Assembly (NCBI GenBank): GCA_019314105.1 | Contig: JAFCZY010000008.1 | Location: 1 to 15,378 of the forward strand | DNA from: Deltaproteobacteria bacterium | GTDB taxonomy: Bacteria > Desulfobacterota > Desulfobacteria > Desulfobacterales > Desulfobacteraceae | DNA length: 15,378 nt | Direction of reading: 5' to 3' | Part shown: one piece after another, positions 1 to 6,075 of the stretch | Layout of the letters: every line of letters begins with the position of its first letter | How positions within the stretch are numbered: position 1 is the first letter of the stretch | The notes under the pieces: generated by a model | Database searches by the model: none | Seen by the model: only the letters and a program-made list of their open reading frames with translations | What the model was told of the DNA's origin: nothing | Program-made: the position numbers and the translations under genes

Positions 1-150
1 GCTGTTCAATCGTCTGACAGCCTGATCACCATATTCTTTACTAAAATTATCTGCCAGTTTTTCAGGTACAAAAAACCGGCTGGTGGTCTCAGCAAAAACC
101 ACCAGCGTCAGAAAGCTCAGTAAGATAACAATGTACTTAATACCGGGCAT
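1..150 (-). CDS. Probable LapG-type transglutaminase-like cysteine peptidase, N-terminal part only
   Basis: The reading frame starts at an ATG (complement of 148-150) and runs off the left edge, so only 50 residues are visible. They begin with a signal peptide: a short basic start (MPGIK), a hydrophobic run (YIVILLSFLTLVVF) and an Ala-containing cleavage region near residue 20. The mature part continues RFFVPEKLADNFSKEYGDQA and then VRRLN. A segment with a Tyr-Gly pair, then Ala and Arg-Arg-Leu just after the signal peptide resembles the start of bacterial transglutaminase-like cysteine proteases of the LapG type, which act in the periplasm and cleave the N-terminal retention module of giant surface adhesins. 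The catalytic Cys/His/Asp would lie outside the window. It follows the TolC-OmpA gene by 10 bp with no good Shine-Dalgarno of its own, so it is probably cotranscribed and perhaps translationally coupled. The LapG call rests on a short segment and on context; another exported protein is possible. Confidence 0.5.
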   Translation of the reverse strand, partial: MPGIKYIVILLSFLTLVVFAETTSRFFVPEKLADNFSKEYGDQAVRRLNS

Positions 151-160
151 CAATTAAAAT

Positions 161-2092
161 TTATCGGGTCAACTTAAATTCGGTCCGGCGATTTTTCCGC
201 CTTCCTTCTTTTGTTTCATTCGTTTCGACAGGTTCAAGTTCACCCTTTCCGCTTGTCGTAAGCCTGTCTTCACTAACTCCTGATTTTTTCAGTTCTTCAG
301 AAACGCTCTGTGCCCTTGCTTCAGAAAGTTTCTGGTTGTACTCGATGGTTCCAACACTGTCTGTATGTCCGATCACTTCAATCGCAAATTCGGATGCGTC
401 ATTCAGTTGTTCGGAAATAGGTACGATCAATTCCAGTGCCTCATCGGTCAATTCAGCAGAATCAAAATGGAAATTAATAATATCCAGATGGATGGATTGT
501 TCATCCTTAGTTTTGTCAATGTTAAGAATTTTTTCTTCCACTTTGGGTAAAATATACGGACCAGGGGCCTCAGGTTCCTGATACCCTATGGGGACAATCA
601 TCCCTTCAACACACCCAAAAGGGAGAACCGTACTGCCTTTGATCGAATTATCACACTGGTCACAGACATCGACAACAATATCAACATCCCGGTTTGGATC
701 CAGGTCTTCCTCATAATCTTCCAGGTCATAGGGCCTTTCGGACGGGAGATGCATCTCTTCCAACAGGCTGGCATCAAATTCGTGAATTAATACTCCGGTT
801 GCCTGGGACATCCGATAATAGGCCACCAGATTCATATACGCTGATTCGGTGTTAGCGGTCTTGGCCGCATTATACTCGTTCTCCATGTTAAGAATATCAA
901 GCAGTGTTCTCCGTCCTGCATAATACTCATCTTTAAAAGCGGATAATGTTTCAGCACTCAGGTCCACATAGTCATTTAAAAAATCCCTTTTAAGTTTCTC
1001 CGCCTGATAAATATTCCAGGCCAGCCTGACAGCCTGGTTGACATTCCGGCGTTCGATATAGGCACGCTGATATTCCTTTCGCATCTGACTGTATTTTTTG
1101 CCTTTCTCACCATCCCGCACACCGCCGTCATAAAATAAATAATTCAGTTTCAACATGGCGGAAGCTTGCATTGTATCCCCATCATCTCCATTGACATCAT
1201 TACGGTACTGGGCTTTCAATTCCAGGTCCAGTGTCGGCCAGTAATCTGCTTTTGATTTTTCATAGGCGTACTTGCGGGCATGAATATTATATTTTGCCAC
1301 TTCAAGGGCGGGATGATAGCGTAACGCCATATCCACGGTTTCCTCAACAGTGTCCGGGAGTTTAAAAGCAGGCGTGGGCATAACAAACTGCGCCGGTTGT
1401 ATCAGGCGGCCAAACTGGCGATGAAACTTGACAATCGCCTGGCTCAAATCCTGCTGTGTGGAAATATAATTACCTTTGGCCAGAGACAACCGGGCTTTTG
1501 AGTTGCTTAAATCGGAGACTCGGGTAAACCCTGCGGTTGTTTTTTCCTGGACCTGTCCCAGGATTTTTTCCTGGGTCATGACGTTTTCCTTTGAAAATTC
1601 TAATAGTTCACGGGCTTTCAACACATTGATATAGGCTTCACTAGTTTCCAGAAAAACTCTATTGACAACAGTTATGACTTCATAGGCGGCTGAAAGAATC
1701 CGGGCATCGGTTTCCTCGACAAATGAAGCCGTCTTTCCCCCGTTGAATAGGTTTTGGCGGGCATACAACGTTGCAGTAGAGGCCCAAAGCTCTTCCCGTT
1801 CATCGTTGGTATCCACGCCGTCCGTCACTTCCGGGCCGGTAGACGCCTCTGCTCCTATTGTTGGCCGGTATCCACTGGTGGCGATGGACCGTTCTTCCAC
1901 GACGCTGCGATAGCGCTCCTGAGCTTCCAGAATTTCCGGGTTGGTTTTGATCACATCTTCCAAAATTTCATTTAAGGATAGGGAAGAACGTGTTGTATTT
2001 TCATCCGCCACTGCGTTAATCCCACCAGCCAATAAAACCACAACTAAAACGATTAACAACTTCCATTTAAAAAATTCATACATGGTCTGCAT
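161..2092 (-). CDS. TolC-family outer-membrane efflux/secretion duct fused to an OmpA peptidoglycan-binding domain
   Basis: 643 residues. The start is set at the ATG at 2090-2092 because AAGGAGA lies about nine bases upstream and a signal peptide follows directly (LLIVLVVVLLAGGINAVA); the longer frame back to a GTG at 2203 has no ribosome site and puts the signal peptide in the interior. Residues about 45-440 form a TolC-like outer membrane factor with two related helical repeats (for example TLYARQNLFNGGKTASF and LKLNYLFYDGGVRDGEKG). Residues about 470-500 look like a worn thrombospondin type 3 calcium repeat (VCDQCDN ... PFGC; C477, C480, C494). Residues 530-643 are an OmpA C-terminal domain: FHFDSAELT, then GHTD with Asp578, SEARAQSV with Arg593, and RKNRRTEF. 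The Asp-Arg spacing of 15 matches the diaminopimelate-binding pair in known OmpA domains. Predicted role: exit duct of a type I secretion or efflux machine, pinned to peptidoglycan. A LapG-like gene follows, which favours adhesin secretion. Confidence 0.93.
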   Translation of the reverse strand: MQTMYEFFKWKLLIVLVVVLLAGGINAVADENTTRSSLSLNEILEDVIKTNPEILEAQERYRSVVEERSIATSGYRPTIGAEASTGPEVTDGVDTNDEREELWASTATLYARQNLFNGGKTASFVEETDARILSAAYEVITVVNRVFLETSEAYINVLKARELLEFSKENVMTQEKILGQVQEKTTAGFTRVSDLSNSKARLSLAKGNYISTQQDLSQAIVKFHRQFGRLIQPAQFVMPTPAFKLPDTVEETVDMALRYHPALEVAKYNIHARKYAYEKSKADYWPTLDLELKAQYRNDVNGDDGDTMQASAMLKLNYLFYDGGVRDGEKGKKYSQMRKEYQRAYIERRNVNQAVRLAWNIYQAEKLKRDFLNDYVDLSAETLSAFKDEYYAGRRTLLDILNMENEYNAAKTANTESAYMNLVAYYRMSQATGVLIHEFDASLLEEMHLPSERPYDLEDYEEDLDPNRDVDIVVDVCDQCDNSIKGSTVLPFGCVEGMIVPIGYQEPEAPGPYILPKVEEKILNIDKTKDEQSIHLDIINFHFDSAELTDEALELIVPISEQLNDASEFAIEVIGHTDSVGTIEYNQKLSEARAQSVSEELKKSGVSEDRLTTSGKGELEPVETNETKEGRRKNRRTEFKLTR

Positions 2093-2210
2093 TTTGAAAA
2101 GTCTCCTTCCGTAAAATTGCTGCCAAAGATACCCTTGTTTTTTAAATTGCCTGAAAAAAAAGATAGTGCCTGCACAACAGAGTAACGAGAAACTGCTATG
2201 CACCCAACAG

Positions 2211-2226
2211 TAATTTGAACAAATTA
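2211..2226. promoter_or_regulatory. 16-bp palindrome overlapping the tolC-ompA promoter, candidate operator
   Basis: The sequence is TAATTTG-AA-CAAATTA: perfect 7-bp arms around a 2-bp centre. It covers four bases of the TATAAT box of the minus-strand promoter and extends toward the predicted transcription start, the position expected of a repressor operator. AT-rich palindromes of this length can arise by chance, so the regulatory role is an inference. Confidence 0.4.
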
Positions 2227-2231
2227 TAGCA
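2223..2231 (-). promoter_or_regulatory. Extended -10 promoter for the TolC-OmpA gene
   Basis: Read on the minus strand the site is TGCTATAAT, a perfect TATAAT preceded by the TG of an extended -10 element. No good -35 lies 16-18 bp upstream, which is normal for extended -10 promoters. Transcription would start near 2215, giving a leader of about 120 bases before the ATG at 2092. A second, weaker candidate is TTGACA (2279-2284) with TTTAAA 16 bp further on. Confidence 0.5.
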
Positions 2232-2340
2232 CAGTATTCAGGAATTTAACTCTATCTTTAAAACAAGAAGACATTATTTGTCAAGAAAAGATAAAAAATT
2301 TCAACTGCTGAACCGCCGGAAGCAGTAAAAATAATCTGCT

Positions 2341-2366
2341 ATTCCAATTTTGGCATTCCAATTTTG
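2341..2366. repeat. Tandem direct repeat, two copies of a 12-mer with a 14-bp period
   Basis: ATTCCAATTTTG occurs at 2341-2352 and again, exactly, at 2355-2366. The second copy runs into the -35 hexamer of the dapA promoter (2364-2369). The placement would suit a regulator that binds beside RNA polymerase, but a replication-slippage duplication is equally possible. Confidence 0.5.
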
Positions 2367-2392
2367 ACTTGAACCAAATTCAAACTTATGAT
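2364..2392 (+). promoter_or_regulatory. Sigma-70 type promoter for dapA
   Basis: TTGACT at 2364-2369 and TATGAT at 2387-2392 are separated by exactly 17 bp; each differs from consensus at one position. The start of transcription would fall near 2399, leaving a leader of about 54 bases before the ATG at 2453. The ribosome site AGGAG at 2442-2446 sits six bases from the start codon. Confidence 0.72.
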
Positions 2393-2452
2393 AGCACGGA
2401 GATATAAAAAAATTCATTGGGAAACAACTTATTTATACGGCAGGAGTAAGAT

Positions 2453-3487
2453 ATGGAACCAGGATGTTATACAGCACTCATCACCCCGTTTAACCCGGCA
2501 GGGGACCTTGATCAGGAAGGTCTTGAACAACTTATCAATTTTCAGATTGAAAATGGTATTACCGGAATACTGGCAGCAGGAACGACCGGCGAAAGCCCTA
2601 CATTTAAATGGAAAGAACACGATCATGTGATCGCCCAGGTTGCAAAACTGGCAAAAGACAAATGCCTTAGAATTGCCGGAACAGGCAGTAATAACACCAA
2701 TGAGACCCTGGAAGCGATGGACAATGCGGTTAAAGAAACGGTTGATGCCGTCCTTATGGTGGACCCCTATTATAATGGCCCCAGCTCCCTTGAAATCAGA
2801 AAAGAATATTATGAAGTAGTTGCAGGACGATATCCTGATGTCAACATTATCCCCTATATTATTCCGGGCAGAACCGGTGCCCAGATGCTGCCTCAGGATC
2901 TTGCCATCCTGGCAAAGAACTTCCCGAATGTATCCTGTGTAAAAGAAGCCACCGGAAATCTTGAGAACATGAAACTCACCCGGAAATACTGCGGGAATAA
3001 TTTTAAAATATTTTCCGGAGATGATGCCCTGATTTATGATATTATGACAGATCCTGAAATCCAGGCATGCGGAGCAATTTCAGTAATGGCCAACATTGTG
3101 CCCAAATTTCTGACCCAGATGGTCTCACTGCTCAACCAGGGAGATACGAAGGGGGCCATGAAAATTCAGACTGTCTTAACCCCCCTGCTTGACCTTGTTG
3201 TGGTGACCACACAGGAAGACTCTGAATTCGGACCGGTCACTTGCCGGGCAAGAAACCCCCTTCCGTTAAAAACAATGATGCAGGTATTGGGCATGCCGGG
3301 AGGTCCCTGCCGCAGACCCCTGGGGAAAATGACCCAAAAAGGCTTTCATATTCTTTTAAATGCCGTAAAAATCGTCCAAACCAATACCCCGGAAATCTTT
3401 GAACCCATTGCGTCGTTTTTTAATGTGAATATTGAAGAACGGTTGAACACCCCGGAATTCCAGAAAGATCTGTGGTATAATTACTAA
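2453..3487 (+). CDS. dapA: 4-hydroxy-tetrahydrodipicolinate synthase
   Basis: 344-residue cytoplasmic TIM-barrel enzyme of the DapA/N-acetylneuraminate lyase superfamily. It condenses pyruvate with aspartate semialdehyde, the first committed step to diaminopimelate and lysine. Visible motifs: GTTGES at 43-48 (pyruvate carboxylate pocket), the Tyr pair at 106-107, catalytic Tyr135 and PGRTG at 138-142, whose Arg140 marks DapA rather than the neuraminate lyase or keto-deoxy-gluconate aldolase branches, and Schiff-base Lys164 in CVKEATG. The C-terminal NPLPLK segment (about 269-274) matches the end of ordinary DapA proteins, but the chain then runs about 40 residues past the usual length near 292. 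It has its own promoter, and no other lysine gene is adjacent, so it looks monocistronic. The AGGAG six bases upstream fixes the start. Confidence 0.93.
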   Translation: MEPGCYTALITPFNPAGDLDQEGLEQLINFQIENGITGILAAGTTGESPTFKWKEHDHVIAQVAKLAKDKCLRIAGTGSNNTNETLEAMDNAVKETVDAVLMVDPYYNGPSSLEIRKEYYEVVAGRYPDVNIIPYIIPGRTGAQMLPQDLAILAKNFPNVSCVKEATGNLENMKLTRKYCGNNFKIFSGDDALIYDIMTDPEIQACGAISVMANIVPKFLTQMVSLLNQGDTKGAMKIQTVLTPLLDLVVVTTQEDSEFGPVTCRARNPLPLKTMMQVLGMPGGPCRRPLGKMTQKGFHILLNAVKIVQTNTPEIFEPIASFFNVNIEERLNTPEFQKDLWYNY

Positions 3488-3491
3488 AACA

Positions 3492-3525
3492 AGACAGGCC
3501 ATGCCGTTCCCGGCATGGCCTGTCT
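3492..3525. terminator. Strong hairpin between convergent genes, bidirectional terminator
   Basis: A perfect 15-bp stem (AGACAGGCCATGCCG and its complement) with a 4-base loop lies five bases beyond the dapA stop and 18 bases beyond the stop of the minus-strand gene. On the minus strand the loop is GGAA and the stem is followed by TGTTTTAG, a modest U tract; on the plus strand there is no U run directly after it. It should work best for the minus-strand gene and may act on dapA as a processing barrier. Confidence 0.8.
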
Positions 3526-3543
3526 GCTGAATTCAGGTATAAT

Positions 3544-4335
3544 TTACTTTTTTTCTTTTACTTGAAATTTTTCCTGCCCTGCTTGAAAAAAGCTGGCTTT
3601 AAGCCATTCAAATCCAAACTGCAATAATTTAACATCATCAGCTTTAATTTCTTCTATTTTTTCTTTTTGAACATCATATCTTTCAAGAAATGTACTGTTA
3701 AATACAAATTCTCTGAACGTATCAATATTATAACAAACCAGGAAAAACATTCTTTTGCTCTCTTCGGAAAGTTTCATACTGTCAGGCAATGATTTCTTTC
3801 TGACGATCAACTCCATCCAGCCATCATTGACTTCATCACGAAGGTCCACGCCCTGATCCTCTCTCCATTCACCAACCGTCCATTTCTTATTTTCATCAAA
3901 CCCCAGACAGTGGGCTTCTTTCACCGTAAAATAGAACTCATCTTTTTCACCCTTCTCTCCGGAATAGCTTAAAGATCCAACCCCTAAAGGATAGTATCTA
4001 CAGGTGGTGGGACGATCTTCATAAATGGCACATCCTTCCTTGTCATCAACAAAGGGACATGATTTTCTTTCATCATCCAGAAGTTTAAGCGTCACCACAG
4101 GAAGGCCTCCCTTCTCAAGAAGTTGCGGTGCGGTAAATTCAGCAAGAAACTCCTCGGAAGTCACTTCCAATTTTGTGCGCATGGTTAAAATATCGTATGG
4201 GGTCAGCATAATATCAATCCCCCGGCAGCAATCTGTAAAACATTTGATCCCTTTATGGCATTCAAACTGAAACTTGCTCCTTAAGCTAAGCTGTTCCGGC
4301 GGTATTTCAGATGTTTTTTCTATTTTATCAGTCAT
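3544..4335 (-). CDS. YkgJ-family cysteine-cluster (zinc/iron-chelating) protein
   Basis: 263 residues, cytoplasmic, no signal peptide. The start is the ATG at 4333-4335, with AAGGAAG five bases upstream; a TTG one codon earlier sits too close to that site. The N-terminal half carries the cysteine pattern of the YkgJ/UPF0153 family: C26, C32 and the adjacent pair C36-C37 (CFTDCCRG), then C93 (SCPF), C102 and C112 (CAIYEDRPTTCRYYPLG). The phrase CxxYxxRPxxCRxYP is the hallmark of the family. These cysteines are thought to bind an iron or zinc centre, but no biochemical function is settled. Residues about 120-263 are a helical, charged tail rich in Lys and Glu with no recognised motif. The gene is alone, with its own strong promoter and a hairpin terminator shared with dapA. 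Confidence 0.85.
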   Translation of the reverse strand: MTDKIEKTSEIPPEQLSLRSKFQFECHKGIKCFTDCCRGIDIMLTPYDILTMRTKLEVTSEEFLAEFTAPQLLEKGGLPVVTLKLLDDERKSCPFVDDKEGCAIYEDRPTTCRYYPLGVGSLSYSGEKGEKDEFYFTVKEAHCLGFDENKKWTVGEWREDQGVDLRDEVNDGWMELIVRKKSLPDSMKLSEESKRMFFLVCYNIDTFREFVFNSTFLERYDVQKEKIEEIKADDVKLLQFGFEWLKASFFQAGQEKFQVKEKK

Positions 4336-4380
4336 CAAAGCTTCCTTATTTAAAATTATTATGGTCGTTTAAGGTTGTGG

Positions 4381-4409
4381 ACTATACAAATAAAAATCAA
4401 TGATGTCAA
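4381..4409 (-). promoter_or_regulatory. Near-consensus sigma-70 promoter for the cysteine-cluster gene
   Basis: On the minus strand TTGACA (complement of 4404-4409) is followed after exactly 17 bp by TATAGT (complement of 4381-4386): a perfect -35 and a -10 with one mismatch. Transcription would start near 4374, about 40 bases before the ATG at 4335. Confidence 0.75.
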
Positions 4410-4430
4410 CCGATTACAACCCGATTACAA
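4410..4430. repeat. Two tandem 10-mers, period 11 bp, abutting a -35 box
   Basis: On the plus strand CCGATTACAA occurs at 4410-4419 and 4421-4430 with one C between; on the minus strand this is TTGTAATCGG twice, ending immediately before the TTGACA of the minus-strand promoter. A period of 11 bp places both copies on one face of the helix directly upstream of -35, the classical place for an activator that touches RNA polymerase. No known regulator was recognised for the motif. Confidence 0.55.
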
Positions 4431-4483
4431 TTGGGCAACGCATTCATTGTCATGAATATCATACCTCTTTAATTAAAATAAAT

Positions 4484-4514
4484 TTGACAGATCATTATTT
4501 TCAAAATAAATAAT
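4484..4514 (+). promoter_or_regulatory. Candidate promoter for galU
   Basis: A perfect TTGACA lies at 4484-4489. The -10 is less clear: TAAATA at 4507-4512 has ideal 17-bp spacing but three mismatches, and AATAAT at 4509-4514 has one mismatch but 19-bp spacing. Either would give a leader of about 60 bases before galU. Confidence 0.5.
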
Positions 4515-4581
4515 AAAGCAATAAATTTTTGAGTATCATACTTATTAAGCATGAATCACTAAATCATCCAAAGGGGGTTTC

Positions 4582-5454
4582 ATGAAAATCAAAAAGGCTG
4601 TTTTCCCTGTAGCCGGGCTTGGGACTCGATTTATACCCGCCACCAAAGCCATGGCAAAAGAGATGCTCCCGGTTGTTGATAAACCTCTCATCCAATATGC
4701 TGTAGAAGAGGCTTTTGAGGCGGGCATAGAACATATTATTTTTGTTACGGGTCGTGGGAAAAAGGCTTTGGAAGATCATTTTGACAGATCTTTTGAAATT
4801 GAACACGCACTCAAGGAAAAGGGGAAAAATGATCTTTTAAAACAAATCCAGGAGCTTGTTCCAAAAACCGGAACCATTATTTATACCCGTCAGAATCAAC
4901 CGTTGGGCCTTGGCCATGCTATCTGGTGTGCAAGGGATATTGTCGGTGATGAACCCTTTGCTGTTCTTCTGGCGGACGATCTTATCCAGACAGACAAACC
5001 CGTTCTTTCCGAGATGGTAAAAAAATTCGACCGGTTACGAGCCTCCATTGCCGCCATCATGGAAGTTGAAAAAGACCAGACAGATAAATATGGCATTCTT
5101 GATGCTCAGCAGGTGGAAGAAGATATCGTCCGAATTGATGATATGGTTGAAAAACCAAACCCTGAAAAGGCGCCATCCAATCTTGCCATTATCGGTCGTT
5201 ATATTCTAACGCCTAAAATTTTTAAGTATTTAGGGGAAAAGAAAAAAGGAGCTGGCGGAGAAATACAGCTCACCGATGCCATGAAAAGTCTTCTTAAGGA
5301 ACAGCCGATCTATGGATACAAATTTAAGGGAAAACGGTTTGATTGTGGTGATAAGGCAGGATTCCAGATGGCCAACCTGGCATTTGCCCTTGAACGACCG
5401 GATATGAGAGATAAGTTGATAAAATTTATAGAAGAGGTTCAAAAAGACTTTTAG
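4582..5454 (+). CDS. galU: UTP--glucose-1-phosphate uridylyltransferase
   Basis: 290 residues, the usual length for bacterial GalU. The cytoplasmic enzyme joins UTP and glucose-1-phosphate into UDP-glucose, the donor for surface polysaccharide and lipopolysaccharide sugars. Visible motifs: the nucleotide-binding loop AGLGTRFIPATKAMAKEMLP at 11-30, the QPLGLGHAIWCA segment at 106-117 for the base and sugar, LLADD at 129-133 with metal-binding acidic residues, EKPNPE near 192-197, and the GEIQLTDA segment near 230. The start is supported by AAAGGGGG about five bases upstream. It converges on the lytic transglycosylase gene with only six bases between the two stop codons, so no intrinsic terminator fits between them. 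Confidence 0.95.
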   Translation: MKIKKAVFPVAGLGTRFIPATKAMAKEMLPVVDKPLIQYAVEEAFEAGIEHIIFVTGRGKKALEDHFDRSFEIEHALKEKGKNDLLKQIQELVPKTGTIIYTRQNQPLGLGHAIWCARDIVGDEPFAVLLADDLIQTDKPVLSEMVKKFDRLRASIAAIMEVEKDQTDKYGILDAQQVEEDIVRIDDMVEKPNPEKAPSNLAIIGRYILTPKIFKYLGEKKKGAGGEIQLTDAMKSLLKEQPIYGYKFKGKRFDCGDKAGFQMANLAFALERPDMRDKLIKFIEEVQKDF

Positions 5455-5460
5455 CGGTGA

Positions 5461-6036
5461 TCAGGATTTTTTATACTGGCTGTAGGTTTTCATTACTTTT
5501 CTGACATACTCTTGCGTTTCCGGATATGGTGGAATTTGTTTATACCTGTCAACAGCCTCGGGTCCTGCATTATAAGCCGCAAGAACCAGGGACAGTTTGT
5601 ATTCATATCTCCTTAAAAGTCGCTGAAGATAAAGCGTTCCTCCCATAATATTCTGTGACGGGTTAAATGGATCTTCCACCAGAAGAGTTTTAAAATTGTC
5701 CGGCATAATCTGCATCAGCCCTTTGGCTCCCTTTTTTGAAACCGCTTTTGGATTAAAGCCGGATTCCACTTCAATCACAGCCTTTATCAAAGAAAACTCA
5801 ACCCCATATTTTTTTTGTGCTGTCTTGATAATATCATCATACTTTTGGGTGCTGAACTCACTTTTATTTGTTTGGGGTTTTTCTTTAATATATAATTTGT
5901 AATCCGGGGATGTGGGCACATTTGAAAAATGGGCGATCCCGCTGCTGTCAACATACATATAGATATCGGCAAAAACAGGGTTCAGGCAAACGATATTTAA
6001 AATAACAAATAGAATAATGCCTGTTTTTTTTAACAT
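5461..6036 (-). CDS. Periplasmic lytic transglycosylase, DUF4124-like segment plus SLT domain
   Basis: 191 residues from the ATG at 6034-6036. This start gives a proper signal peptide (MLKKTGIILFVIL ... VFA) with a short CAGGA upstream; an in-frame TTG at 6069 has no ribosome site. After cleavage near residue 23 comes a DUF4124-like stretch (DIYMYVDSSGIAHFSNVP, 24-41), then an SLT-fold domain (about 66-185) of the kind that cuts the MurNAc-GlcNAc bond to a 1,6-anhydro product. Key marks: catalytic Glu91 in EVESGFNP, KGAKGLMQIMP at 102-112, NIMGGTLYLQRLL at 129-141 and AYNAGP at 154-159. Position 17 is a cysteine, but the residues before it (N-I-V) do not make a lipobox. It lies 39 bp downstream of the endonuclease Q-helicase gene on the same strand and may be cotranscribed, with no obvious functional link. 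Confidence 0.92.
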   Translation of the reverse strand: MLKKTGIILFVILNIVCLNPVFADIYMYVDSSGIAHFSNVPTSPDYKLYIKEKPQTNKSEFSTQKYDDIIKTAQKKYGVEFSLIKAVIEVESGFNPKAVSKKGAKGLMQIMPDNFKTLLVEDPFNPSQNIMGGTLYLQRLLRRYEYKLSLVLAAYNAGPEAVDRYKQIPPYPETQEYVRKVMKTYSQYKKS

Positions 6037-6075
6037 TTTTCCTGATGCTCTTAAGTTTAACCGATTCAAACCGGG

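Noticed and set aside
2093..2203. N-terminal extension of the TolC-OmpA frame back to a GTG at 2203
   Set aside because: No ribosome site there, and it would bury a clear signal peptide that is preceded by AAGGAGA at the internal ATG.
4457..4541. TATCATAC occurring twice (4457-4464 and 4534-4541) around the galU promoter
   Set aside because: Eight-base AT-rich repeats 77 bp apart carry little weight.
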